This document shows positions 47,727-56,756 of a DNA stretch of 64,000 bases, in pieces (the stretch's first letter is position 1; every line of letters begins with the position of its first letter). This stretch comes from CAWIHS01 sp963836005 (lineage in GTDB: Bacteria > Pseudomonadota > Gammaproteobacteria > GRL18), in NCBI GenBank assembly GCA_963836005.1, contig CAWIHS010000001.1, forward strand, positions 868,001 through 932,000. The letters are read 5' to 3'. The translations under genes and the position numbers were made by a program. The notes under the pieces are model-generated. The model was not told where the DNA came from and searched no databases. It saw nothing but the letters and a program-made list of their open reading frames with translations.

Positions 47727-49392
47727 ATGGCACAATACATCTACACCATGAATCGGGTGAGTAAAATTGTCCCGCCCAAACGTGAAATATTAAAGGACAT
47801 CTCTTTGTCTTTCTTCCCTGGTGCAAAAATCGGAGTTTTGGGCTTAAATGGTTCAGGTAAATCCACGTTACTCAAAATCATGGCCGGATTAGATACCGAA
47901 TTTCACGGCGAAGCCCGCCCACAAACAGGGATTAAAGTCGGTTATTTACCCCAAGAACCACAATTAGATGAAACCAAAGATGTGCGTGGCAATGTAGAAG
48001 AAGCGGTTGCCAATGTGAAAGATGCTTTAACCCAATTAGATGCAGTTTATGCTGCCTATGCCGAAGAAAATGCGGATTTTGATGCCTTGGCAAAAGAACA
48101 AGCCGAGCTGGAGAATCTTATTCATGCCACCGATGGACACAATTTAGAGCGTACTTTAGAAGTAGCAGCCGATGCCTTGCGTTTACCTGCTTGGGATGCC
48201 GATGTCAGCCAACTTTCTGGGGTGAAAAACGGCGCGTGGCTTTGTGTCGTTTATTGTTATCCCATCCAGATATGTTACTTCTCGATGAACCGACCAACCA
48301 TTTAGACGCCGAATCCGTCGCATGGTTAGAACGATTTTTGCACGACTATACAGGCACTGTGGTTGCTGTCACCCATGACCGTTATTTCCTCGACAATGTT
48401 GCTGGTTGGATTTTAGAACTTGACCGTGGGCATGGCATTCCTTGGGAGGGTAATTACTCCTCATGGCTAGAACAAAAAGGCGCACGTTTAGAACAAGAAG
48501 AAAAACAACAATCCAATCGCCAACGTGCAATGAAAGCAGAATTAGAATGGGTACGCAGTAACGCCAAAGGACGACGCACCAAGAGCAAGGCGCGACTTGC
48601 CCGTTTTGATGAACTGATGACAGAAGAAACCCAAAAACGCAACGCCACCCATGAAATTTATATTCCACCTGGCCCGCGCTTAGGTGATTTGGTCATTGAA
48701 GCAGACCATGTTAGCAAAAGTTTTGGTGACAGATTGTTAGTAGAAAACTTGAATTTTAACTTACCCAAAGGCGGGATTGTCGGGGTTATCGGTGCAAACG
48801 GTGCGGGTAAAACCACTTTATTTAATATGATGGCAGGGCGCGAACCTGTCAGTGCAGGTGAAATGCGCATGGGTTCAACCGTTGTCCCCGCTTACGTTGA
48901 CCAAAGCCGCGATGCTTTAAATGATGAAAAAACCGTATGGCAAGAAATTTCTGACGAGCAAGATTTAGTCACGGTGGATAAATACGAAATCAACTCCCGC
49001 GCTTATGCCAGCCGTTTCAACTTCACAGGACAAGACAACAAAAATTGGTCAAAAACTTATCAGGCGGTGAACGCAACCGCGTCCATTTGGCTAAATTACT
49101 TAAAAGTGGGGGCAATATGTTATTACTTGATGAACCCACTAATGATTTAGATGTCGAAACCTTACGCGCTTTAGAAAATGCGATTTTAGAATTTCCTGGG
49201 TGTGTCGTGGTTATTTCCCATGATTGCTGGTTCTTAGACCGTATTGCCACCCACATTTTAGCCTTTGAAGGCGACAGCCAAGTGGTGTGGTTTGAAGGTA
49301 ACTACGAAGATTACGAAAAAGACAAACATCAGCGTTTAGGTACAAATGCAGATAACCCGCATCGGATTAAGTACAAGAAATTAGCCAGTTAA
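47727..49392 (+). pseudogene. ettA: ettA (ABC-F translational throttle), two frameshifts
   Basis: Three overlapping frames together give one full EttA. The first (47727 on) holds the first Walker A GLNGSGKST. After a frame change at about 48219 come LLLDEPTNHLDAES, the linker arm, and the second Walker A GANGAGKTT. After a second change at about 49035 come LSGGERNRVHLAK and LLLDEPTNDLDVET. The first break is a four-G run where five G would restore LSGGEKRRVA. The second lacks one base, probably a C, just before the second signature. Codon choice favours TTA more than the neighbours, which suggests acquisition. Either the gene is dead or these are sequencing errors. Confidence 0.85.
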
Positions 49393-49432
49393 GCTGGAAT
49401 ACACATTTTTTAGCAACTAGTCAGTTGTGTAG

Positions 49433-49463
49433 CCTGTGTTGAGCTTGCGAAACACAGGTTTTC
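49433..49463 (+). terminator. rho-independent terminator after ettA
   Basis: CCTGTGTT (49433-49440) pairs with AACACAGG (49451-49458), followed by TTTTCT. Located 41 bp after the ettA stop and oriented with it. Confidence 0.65.
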
Positions 49464-49696
49464 TAATACCAATGCTTTACACCAGATACAGTTACTTCAG
49501 GCTTGTCAGGAACATTTTTTGATAAGGAATTTGGCCAATATCTGCTATCCTCCTCTTAGCGGAAGAATTAATTTTGTCTTATCCAGTTTGTATGGGCGTA
49601 TTGCAGCCATAGCCGTTTTTTCCTCTTTCGGACGGATCTGACCTTTTGCTGCATTTGAAGCCTGAATGTAATCAAGCTATAAATTCTACAAAGCAG

Positions 49697-49996
49697 TTAT
49701 TCTAGATTTTTTAAATGCCTTTGAATATCTACACTATCATGTAAAATTCGAACAATAAAAAGATGATCTTCTTGGATGAGGTAAATAATAAGATGACTTC
49801 CATGATGATGGATTCGAACAGAAGGAGTAAACTCTGTTCGTTCCCTGCACATAAGAGGTGTTTCACTGAGTAATTTAATACAGTCTTCTAATTCAAAATA
49901 GTACTATTCAGCTTGAACTTCACCAAAACTTTTAAAGCCATGTAGATACAAATTAATCAGATCATTGTCAGCTTCTTTTGAGAGTTTATAATTCAT
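49697..49996 (-). pseudogene. parE: parE-family toxin gene with in-frame amber codon
   Basis: Directly after the parD stop, an ATG at 49996 opens a ParE/RelE-like frame (NYKLSKEADNDLINLYLHG). At codon 31 (49904-49906) it meets TAG between QAE and YYFELEDC. Reading through gives a normal ParE: CIKLLSETPLMC, HHHGSHLIIYLIQEDHLFIVRILHD, ending at TAA 49697-49699. About 99 codons in all, the usual length. The toxin is probably inactivated by a single base change, unless a suppressor is present. Confidence 0.8.
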
Positions 49997-50236
49997 TTAT
50001 GTACGGGCTTTTTTACGTGCTTCTTTTAATATTTCGAGCATAGAACGATCACTGATACCACTTTCAATACCTTTACTAATTGCTTGTTGCAATATTTTTA
50101 TTTGTTCTCGATCTTGCTGGTCACGTCGAATAAGATCGCGGACATAATCACTAGCATTACCATATTGTCCAGTTTTGACCTGTGATTCAACCCACTCTTT
50201 CATGGGGTTTGGGAGAGATACATTCATTGTTGCCAT
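49997..50236 (-). CDS. parD: ParD-family antitoxin
   Basis: 79 residues. The N-terminal ribbon-helix-helix (MNVSLPNPMKEWVESQV, GNASDYVRDLIRRD) binds the operator DNA, and the C-terminal helix (EILKEARKKA) would clasp ParE. It is intact, and its stop is immediately followed by the parE ATG, the usual antitoxin-first order. It would normally autorepress this operon. Confidence 0.88.
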   Translation of the reverse strand: MATMNVSLPNPMKEWVESQVKTGQYGNASDYVRDLIRRDQQDREQIKILQQAISKGIESGISDRSMLEILKEARKKART

Positions 50237-50502
50237 AATATTAGCCTTTCATCAAAGATATTGCTTATGATAATTATGACAGACTTTGACAATATTTGCC
50301 AATTACAATCTAATTTGATGAATTAAGTATATAGCTTTTATCAATTTCATAGACACATGACCTTAAGAAATATTTTAGAAAACACTAATATGTTTTATCT
50401 GAATGGAAAGCATAAAAAAGCGGGGTGTATTTTTCTCTAGCCTTTCCCGCGCCTACGATCTCGGCGATACTCAAAGTTAAACCGATTTGAGTACTGTCCA
50501 GA

Positions 50503-50844
50503 ATGAAAAACTATTCCATCAAGATCGCCCTTCGAGGCGTGAGCCCGATGATATGGCGTCGCCTTCGGATTCCTGGGTCTACGTCATTGGCCGATTTACA
50601 CCACATGATCCAAATCGTCAATGGTTGGGACGATGACCATTTACATTGCTTCCATATTTATGGAAAAGATTATGGTATCGCCTATGTGGGAGGTCTAGCT
50701 TTTTCTAATGACGCTTATTTGGTGTACTTTGACGACTTTGATTTCGATGTCGGCGACCGATTTACCTACGAGTATAATTTTTTCGAGCATTGGCTTCACG
50801 ATATTCGGATCCCCCCCTGTGATAGGGTAGTTGTCGCCTCATAA
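50503..50844 (+). CDS. pRiA4b ORF-3-like protein, shortened
   Basis: 113 residues matching the N-terminal part of the plasmid pRiA4b ORF-3 family: LRGVSPMIWRRLRIPG, TSLADLHHMIQIVNGWDDDHLHCFHI, and FTYEYNFFEHWLHDI. Full members run some 60 residues longer, with a cysteine/glycine-rich PP.D.GG part; here the frame ends soon after PPCDRVV. It is probably truncated by the adjacent transposase fragment. These genes often travel with insertion sequences. Confidence 0.7.
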   Translation: MKNYSIKIALRGVSPMIWRRLRIPGSTSLADLHHMIQIVNGWDDDHLHCFHIYGKDYGIAYVGGLAFSNDAYLVYFDDFDFDVGDRFTYEYNFFEHWLHDIRIPPCDRVVVAS

Positions 50845-50865
50845 TTTTTATTTGAGGCAAAAAAA

Positions 50866-51348
50866 ATGACCAAAAGATTTACTGAATCATTTAAACTACA
50901 GGCAGTAGAAAAAGCATTAACTCGTACGGAAGGCACTACGTTAGAAGAAATAACGGAACGCCTGGGTATAGCACGTTCGACACTCACCCGGTGGATATTG
51001 GGATCTGGAAAGCAATCTCTTAAAGGAACGGCTCACCAGTCGATGAAAAAAGAAACAAGACCGCAGGATTTAAGCTTAAAAGAGCGCCTTGCACATGTTA
51101 TTAACTGCAGTGCTTTAGATACCGCAGAGATCAGTCAATATTGCCGCGAGTCGGGCATTTACGCACATCATATTCAGGGGATTAGTCAGCAGTTAATTGG
51201 AAAAATTGAAAAAGATAGTGTGCTGTGTAGCGATGGTTACAAGTCATATATCCAGTTTGCGCAGCAAAATGATTTGGTGCATAAGCGATTAAATCTCTCT
51301 GCTGGCATTCGTGTCATTGATACCATCAGATTAAAATTAAAAATCTGA
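50866..51348 (+). pseudogene. chimeric transposase ORF: OrfA-like N-terminus joined to IS1595 fragment
   Basis: The first 102 codons encode an OrfA-like transposase subunit with a helix-turn-helix (FKLQAVEKAL, TLEEITERLGIARSTLTRWI, CRESGIYAHH). At about 51173 the frame passes directly into a piece of the IS1595 transposase (QGISQQLIGKIEKDSV to SAGIRVID). At about 51313 it then enters the 117-bp flank copied from 46398. The second junction lies on the shared bases GTCATTGATA. The product is not a functional transposase. GAGGCAAAAAA precedes the ATG. Confidence 0.85.
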
Positions 51349-51429
51349 TGTTGTATTAACATACCTTTCGGTTGTTTGATAGTTCATCAAATAAACTTGC
51401 TTAATCTTAACAGAATTATTATCTTGACT
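51313..51429. repeat. 117-bp sequence duplicated from 46398-46514, copy 2
   Basis: Near-identical to copy 1, same orientation, with the same CATCAGATT/AATCTGATG hairpin. Here it is preceded by IS1595 transposase sequence and followed by unrelated DNA. Confidence 0.8.
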
Positions 51430-51431
51430 TT

Positions 51432-51630
51432 GAATGGATAGTTCCGTTATTCGTTCTAGCCGTTGTGGATCGCAGAGTAGTTTTCATTTTTGAAAGCTTT
51501 TTTGGCCATTGGGTCTTGTTGTTTCAATGACCAAACTATTTCCCTCCCAGCCAGCAACAGTAACCTGTTGATTAACTCCGCTCATCGTAGAAACGGATGA
51601 ACTGCTAAAATCCGTATAAATTCTTTGTTC
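51432..51630 (-). pseudogene. remnant of a small beta-rich protein gene
   Basis: Translating the minus strand gives YTDFSSSSVSTMSGV, VTVAGWEGNSLVIETTRPNG and, after a stop and frame change, DPQRLERITELSIQS. The GW.GNSLVIET...NG pattern looks like part of an exported beta-sheet protein. With stops and no start, it is decayed. Family not identified. Confidence 0.4.
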
Positions 51631-51728
51631 CCCCTATTGTTTTGAATTAATTTTAAGTAAAGGTTCCTGGTGTAAAATTTCCATACATAAACAAGAAGTT
51701 TAGCAAATTGAGTTTAATCTATATTTTT

Positions 51729-51870
51729 TCGTAACTATTCAGCGTATTTTAGATTTATACGTAAGTTCTTGATATCAGGTGTTTGCGTAAGACAGATGAT
51801 TGCTCCTGCATAATCTGCATTTCCTGCATCCTTGCAGATCAAGTGTATGTGGCATGGATGCCACATTAAT
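51729..51870. repeat. modular palindromic repeat, left half
   Basis: Starts GTAACTATTCAGCGTATTTT, includes TTGATATCAGGTGTTTG and ACAGATGATTGCTCCTGC, and ends with the palindrome ATGTGGCATGGATGCCACAT (51847-51866). The right half is missing; a 57-bp inverted repeat sequence begins directly after it. Confidence 0.65.
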
Positions 51871-51925
51871 TTGATGTTAATATGAGCGAAATGATGTATT
51901 ACAGGGTCTTGTGCGATGCCTCAAT
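51869..51925. repeat. 57-bp inverted repeat bracketing the spy/bae module, left
   Basis: ATTTGATGTTAATATGAGCG through TGCGATGCCTCAAT is the reverse complement of 55797-55853 with one mismatch. The pair encloses about 3.9 kb including the surface protein, spy-like, baeS and baeR genes. Confidence 0.8.
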
Positions 51926-52225
51926 CCTATGGCCACTATTTCCGAACAGCTATTTAGCGTAAACTCCTGAATAGATATTTCTTTTGATATAAATTGACTC
52001 ATTTCATTCAATCTAGGATTAAAGAAAACGTGTATAATAGCCCGTCATAGAAGAATTACTTGATGCAATCTTTTTCGAATGAATATACATGAGTTCTAGA
52101 TGTTGTTCAGGGGGCATGATGGTTAATAATTTATGATTCTGAAGATATTTTCAGAATCATACTGGTCATACTATCCCCCTGACTATGGCTAGTGCTTGAA
52201 TTCTGTCCGCATGATTAGGCTCAGA

Positions 52226-52813
52226 TCATGGTGTACCAGACGTGATCACCTCCCACGAGCCATCAGGCTGTCTGCAGGCCGTACCGTATGCCCGCTCACT
52301 CTTACCAGCTATGGTAACCTCATGCTGAAACTCACGGCAGTAACGTCCTGACGAGCTTGAGCCATCCCTTATCGTGGTGACAGAGCCGGTTGCCCCGCCC
52401 TCATTCCAGATGATCTTCTCACCCACTGGAGCTGCAGCTGCCTTGATCTGTGCAGACTCATGAGCCCTTTGTTGTTGCTCATTCACGTTATCAAGAATTT
52501 TTAAACTAATAGCAGTAAATGCCAGCCAGGGATAAGCATGACTATCAAAATGATAATACCCATACCCACGATACACTGGTCCATGACGGCGAATGACATT
52601 GACGTTTCGATACCGATACCCACGATGTGCTGGTACAGCATGCCCTGGACCACGATACACGGGTCCACGATGTACTGGTTGGTGGTAGTTCTTGCTGTAT
52701 TTATAGTGAGACGGTTTCGGATCAGCATACACCTGATCGCTTATCATGCTCAAAGTACCCAGCATGAAGATACTGGAAGACATCAACATCAACTGCATTA
52801 ATGATAGATTCAT
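52226..52813 (-). CDS. exported surface-antigen-like protein (17-kDa-antigen-type C-terminus)
   Basis: 195 residues from ATG 52813, chosen for AAGGAG seven bases upstream. A signal peptide (MQLMLMSSSIFMLGTLSMISDQVYA) is followed by a His/Arg/Tyr/Gly-rich stretch with repeated HRGP/YRG units (about residues 38-85). A helical linker comes next, then a C-terminal domain with GRYCREFQHEVTIAGKSERA and ACRQPDGSWEVI. That domain is typical of RT0821/Lpp0805-like surface proteins. Its location just inside the bae module suggests an envelope-stress link. Confidence 0.72.
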   Translation of the reverse strand: MNLSLMQLMLMSSSIFMLGTLSMISDQVYADPKPSHYKYSKNYHQPVHRGPVYRGPGHAVPAHRGYRYRNVNVIRRHGPVYRGYGYYHFDSHAYPWLAFTAISLKILDNVNEQQQRAHESAQIKAAAAPVGEKIIWNEGGATGSVTTIRDGSSSSGRYCREFQHEVTIAGKSERAYGTACRQPDGSWEVITSGTP

Positions 52814-52953
52814 GGTATATACTCCTTTATTCAAATAGTTTTTTTAACAAACACTCTCTGATTGTAATTAACATTATCAATGATACCCGTTAGTTACAAT
52901 CAGGGTATATAAGCCTTTGTTACTTCAGCTTACTGTCTCGAAATTAAGTCCGT

Positions 52954-53325
52954 TTAGAGAGATTTATTAGTTGGATTAAAACCTCTGCCTTTACCATGGA
53001 AGCGTTGGTGTTGTTTAAATACCTTGAACTGCTCCATTTGTTCCGGGTTAAGAACTTTGCTTAACTTCACCTCAGTTTCTTCTGCCTGTTTTTTTCTCCA
53101 TGCCTTTGCTGCTTCTCGCTGCTCCTGCATGATAGTCTGCATCTGGTTCTGTTGTTCGGTCGTTAAATTGAGTTCATTAACGATGCGATAGCCACCGCCA
53201 TCAGGACTAAATCCACGCTGTTGACAGGACTTCATACCACCGCCTGGTGATCCGAAAGCCAAACTGGCAGATGCTAATGAAATCAATGCTAAACCGATGA
53301 GCAGTTTATTTGTTTTAGTGGACAT
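52954..53325 (-). CDS. Spy/CpxP-family periplasmic protein (LTXXQ)
   Basis: 123 residues. Signal peptide (LLIGLALISLASASLAFG), then LNLTTEQQNQMQTIM with the LTxxQ motif and a second pass at LNPEQMEQFKVFKQHQR. Members are ATP-independent chaperones or stress sensors controlled by Bae/Cpx systems. It is divergent from baeS across 160-180 bp that probably carry shared regulatory sites. AGAGGTAC precedes the ATG at 53325. Confidence 0.85.
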   Translation of the reverse strand: MSTKTNKLLIGLALISLASASLAFGSPGGGMKSCQQRGFSPDGGGYRIVNELNLTTEQQNQMQTIMQEQREAAKAWRKKQAEETEVKLSKVLNPEQMEQFKVFKQHQRFHGKGRGFNPTNKSL

Positions 53326-53509
53326 AATGGTGTACCTCTGGTTAATGTAAGAAAGTTGTTTGCTTAACTTGATGAACAGTGTATGTCTTAAATGCGCAGT
53401 GAATATGAATGAAATATGGAGAAATTATGGAGTTTATGATTGAGTTGTCCTTTTCAGCTTAAAAAGCGCTACCATTAATCTGAGGATAGTGAAATATCAT
53501 ACATTAAAT

Positions 53510-54961
53510 ATGAATCTAAAAATCTGGCATAAATTAGCGTTAATATTGCTGGTCATGACAACTGTATCGGTTGTAATCGGTGTTGGCCTGTCCCAGCGCA
53601 GCTTTAAGCATGGCTTCTTAGAGTATATATACCAACAGGAACAGCGTCGTCTGGCTGTTCTGGGTAATAACCTGGTGATGGCCTATGAAGAAAATGGCAA
53701 TTGGGACTTTATTCGTGACAATAACCGTTTATGGTTTTTCTATTTACGTCCTAAACCTGGACATTTTCATCCCGAAAAAGATCGCCACATCAGAGAAAAA
53801 CGGCACAATAGTTTTTCCGCAGGCGATGAAAATCGACCTGGGCGTCCCATTTTACCGCCTGGCGGCCCTTCGGGCTTTAGACAAAAACGATCCGGAATGG
53901 CTTTACTAGATGCTAAAAAACAGCTGATCGTCGGGAAACCTGCCGCTCTGGAAAACTCACAACTTTATCCTTTAAAAAGTGAAGAACAGATCATTGCGTA
54001 TATTCAAAGTGAAAAATTCAGGGGAATCACCGATCAGCTGGATCAAATTTTTGCTTCTGAGCAAAGTCATGCGTTCTTAATCAATACCCTGCTGTCATTA
54101 ATTCTTTCAGTATCAGTTGCTTTACTTGTCTCCTTTTATTTTCGCAGGCGCATTAATGCTCTGACACACATTGCCCGGCAATTGACTTCAGGACAATATC
54201 AGCAGCGGGTGGATATAAAGCAGAAAGATGAACTGGGACAATTAGGGATGGATTTTAATACCCTGGCCGAAACCCTGGAACAGAATCAACAATCACAACA
54301 ACACTGGATTGCAGATATTTCTCATGAACTGCGTACCCCGGTGGCCATCCTCAAAGGTGAAATAGAGGCGCTTGATGATGGCATTCGCCCATTGAACAAG
54401 CAAGCAGTCCAGTCTCTTAAACAGGAAATTGAACGCCTGAATAAATTAATCAATGATCTCTACCAGCTTTCCATTTCAGACATGGGGGCTTTAAAATATG
54501 ATAAACAGCCTTTTATTTTTAACGATCTGATTGATGAAATAAAGGAGAGTTTTAACCCTCGTTTTATTAAACAAGGTTTATCTTTGACCATTGATAACAG
54601 TATTTCCGATAAACTTTTATTTAATGCTGATAAACAGCGTCTTTACCAGTTATTGACGAATTTATTGGAAAATTCATTGCGCTATACAGATCCTGGCGGT
54701 ATGGTTGTGATGCATTGTCAGGAGAATGTAAGTCAGATCATCCTCTCAATAGAAGATTCAGCACCGGGTATTCCCGCAAATAAAATTCCACGGATATTTG
54801 ATCGTCTATTCCGTCTGCAAAACTCTCGTTCTCGATCCAATGGTGGGGCTGGATTAGGATTAGCGATTGCCAGGCAAATTGTACTCGCCCATCAGGGCAC
54901 TATCGCTGCTCTCCCCTCTGAACTGGGAGGAATAGTGATCACCTGTGTACTGCCAAAATAA
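53510..54961 (+). CDS. baeS: envelope-stress sensor histidine kinase BaeS
   Basis: 483 residues from ATG 53510 (a GTG at 53489 is possible). One N-terminal helix, a periplasmic loop of about 150 residues that is His/Pro/Arg-rich (RPGRPILPPGGPSG), a second helix near 190-210, a HAMP domain, the phospho-acceptor ISHELRTPVAILKGE, and ATPase boxes (NLLENSLRYTDPGG, IEDSAPGIP, GGAGLGLAIARQIV). It partners baeR, nine bases downstream. The Spy-like neighbour supports a BaeSR assignment. Confidence 0.88.
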   Translation: MNLKIWHKLALILLVMTTVSVVIGVGLSQRSFKHGFLEYIYQQEQRRLAVLGNNLVMAYEENGNWDFIRDNNRLWFFYLRPKPGHFHPEKDRHIREKRHNSFSAGDENRPGRPILPPGGPSGFRQKRSGMALLDAKKQLIVGKPAALENSQLYPLKSEEQIIAYIQSEKFRGITDQLDQIFASEQSHAFLINTLLSLILSVSVALLVSFYFRRRINALTHIARQLTSGQYQQRVDIKQKDELGQLGMDFNTLAETLEQNQQSQQHWIADISHELRTPVAILKGEIEALDDGIRPLNKQAVQSLKQEIERLNKLINDLYQLSISDMGALKYDKQPFIFNDLIDEIKESFNPRFIKQGLSLTIDNSISDKLLFNADKQRLYQLLTNLLENSLRYTDPGGMVVMHCQENVSQIILSIEDSAPGIPANKIPRIFDRLFRLQNSRSRSNGGAGLGLAIARQIVLAHQGTIAALPSELGGIVITCVLPK

Positions 54962-54970
54962 AGCGAACGA

Positions 54971-55648
54971 ATGTCAAAGCATATTTTAATTGTTGAAGAT
55001 GAGATCAAAATTGCCCAATTACTGGAAGATTATTTTCGGATCAGCCAATTTCAAACGACCACAATCCATGAAGGGAATCAGGTAGTAGACTGGGTTAAGA
55101 AAAATGAGCCCTCACTGATTTTGCTGGACTTAATGTTACCGGGCAAAGATGGTGTGGATATTTGTCGTGAAATTCGACAATTTTCCAATATTCCAATTAT
55201 TATGATCACCGCCAGGGTGGATGAGATCGATCGGATCCTGGGTCTGGAAATTGGGGCCGATGATTATATCTGTAAACCGTTCAGTCCACGTGAAGTGGTG
55301 GCAAGGGTTAAAGCACTATTCCGCCGCCTGGAGTCAATGAACAATCAGGAGCAAAAACATACATCAGCATTACACTTTGACGAAGAAAAGTATATCGCCA
55401 GTTTTAATCACACCAGACTGGATTTGACACCTGTAGAGTTTCGACTGCTGTCCACCCTGCATAAAATGCAGGGTAAAGTTTTTTCGCGTGAGCAGCTCAT
55501 GAACGCTTTATATAAAGATCACCGTATCGTAACCGATCGTACGATTGATAGTCATATTAAAAACCTCAGGAAAAAGCTTCATCAGGCAGGCAGTAAGGAT
55601 GAAGTGATCCATTCGGTCTATGGGGTCGGTTATAAATATGAGTATTAA
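54971..55648 (+). CDS. baeR: response regulator BaeR
   Basis: 225 residues. The receiver has DLMLPGKDGVDICREI (phospho-Asp in LLDLML), and ITARVDEIDRILGLEIGADDYICKPFSPREVVARV closely follows E. coli BaeR; its key parts are GADDYICKP and SPREVV. The OmpR-type winged helix ends with TDRTIDSHIKNLRKKL and VYGVGYKYEY. It likely activates the adjacent spy-like gene and other envelope genes. Confidence 0.9.
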   Translation: MSKHILIVEDEIKIAQLLEDYFRISQFQTTTIHEGNQVVDWVKKNEPSLILLDLMLPGKDGVDICREIRQFSNIPIIMITARVDEIDRILGLEIGADDYICKPFSPREVVARVKALFRRLESMNNQEQKHTSALHFDEEKYIASFNHTRLDLTPVEFRLLSTLHKMQGKVFSREQLMNALYKDHRIVTDRTIDSHIKNLRKKLHQAGSKDEVIHSVYGVGYKYEY

Positions 55649-55796
55649 GTCAGGACGATTTTTTGTATCGTTTAATGGAATTACTGTTTATCGGCACCAC
55701 CCTGGTTAATACAGTAAAGACATGGAAAGGCGGAGTCATTATTTGATTATAAATTACAATGCAATCATTGGATTTATGTGGTTTTAAGTATGAAGT

Positions 55797-55853
55797 ATTG
55801 AGGCATCGCACAAGACCCTGTAATACATCATTTCGCTCATATTAGCATCAAAT
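55797..55853. repeat. 57-bp inverted repeat bracketing the spy/bae module, right
   Basis: Reverse complement of 51869-51925 with one mismatch. The bases directly after it (55855-55882, CGAAATGATGCATTACAGGG and on) are again an inverted copy of its own inner part, so this end can form a long hairpin. Confidence 0.8.
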
Positions 55854-55879
55854 CCCGAAATGATGCATTACAGGGTCTT

Positions 55880-55918
55880 GTGCTAAATGGACAGCTTTTA
55901 AGAACATTTATTTAGCAC
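55880..55918. repeat. REP-like hairpin, copy B
   Basis: GTGCTAAATGGACAG...CATTTATTTAGCAC; ends are inverted copies. It matches 8020-8060, about 48 kb away. It follows the 57-bp repeat directly, so they may be parts of one element. The remaining bases 55649-55986 show nothing else. Confidence 0.55.
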
Positions 55919-55986
55919 TATTTCATAACAATTGGAAATAGCCGCTATACGGAATTTAAACAATATAGCTGTAGCTCCTAGAATGA

Positions 55987-56226
55987 CTAAAATAGGTCGA
56001 TACTGACTTCATAGGGTGTCACTCCTCCCTTGATGGTCGGCTGCCAGGTATTTTTGACATTGGCATCAACCAGCAATTTACCATTGCAGCAATTTATGGC
56101 CAGTGGTTCCAGTTGTTCCAAAACTTCTAAGTTAAAAGGATTACTGTCATTAAAATTGAAAGAAGAGTCATACGCTTCAACTTTAATGGTATAAGTTCCC
56201 GGTTTATTAAATAAGGCCTCTTCCAA
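55987..56226 (-). pseudogene. fragment of a PKD-like beta-domain protein
   Basis: 79 codons without a good start (TTG) or ribosome site. FNKPGTYTIKVEAYDSS resembles the end of a PKD or Ig-like domain, and a second beta segment follows. A stop lies five codons above. Probably the 3' end of a lost larger gene. Confidence 0.35.
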
Positions 56227-56344
56227 ATAATGAGTGGGTTAATTAAAAACTGATAGGCTTTTAACTAATTGTTCTTTATGGGAATATTTATTTCCAGTAA
56301 GTAAATATTACTGGTGCCCAATTTTTTTAACTCAATTCAGGGTA

Positions 56345-56752
56345 TCAAGGACTACTCGGCGAAAGCGACCAGTTGCTGCACCATCTTAAAAAGCGTATCG
56401 TAGTCGCTGAATTGCGCAAAGCCTGAGGCGAGAGAGCGGTCTGCCGCTGGAAGGCACGGGTGAAATTGGATAAGTGAGAGTAGCCCAGCTCAAGCGCTAT
56501 TTCAAATATCGGTTTGTTGGAATTTTCCAACCAGTCGGCTACGCGTCGTATGCGCGCCTCAGCCAGTAGATGTTTAAATGAAAGCCCGTTATTCTGCAGT
56601 CTCCGCTGCAGGCTGCGTGAGCTGTAACTCAGATTCACGGCGATATTATCAATATGCACTTCGGGCTTTGTGAGCTGAGAATCAATAAGAGAAAACACCT
56701 GGTGATTGAAAGTATCCTCTGACGGTAACTGTTCAGCGAATTGAAGAAAAAA
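56345..56752 (-). pseudogene. AraC-family regulator, N-terminus lost at repeat insertion
   Basis: The C-terminal AraC DNA-binding domain is complete: VHIDNIAVNLSYSSRSLQRRL, then FEIALELGYSHLSNFTRAFQRQ and LSPQALR. The frame stays open upstream (FLQFAEQLPSEDTF) until it meets the repeat end CTGTAACTATTCAGCG at 56757. The usual ligand-binding domain is absent. A GTG at 56698 could start a 117-residue stub. Confidence 0.7.
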
Positions 56753-56756
56753 AACT

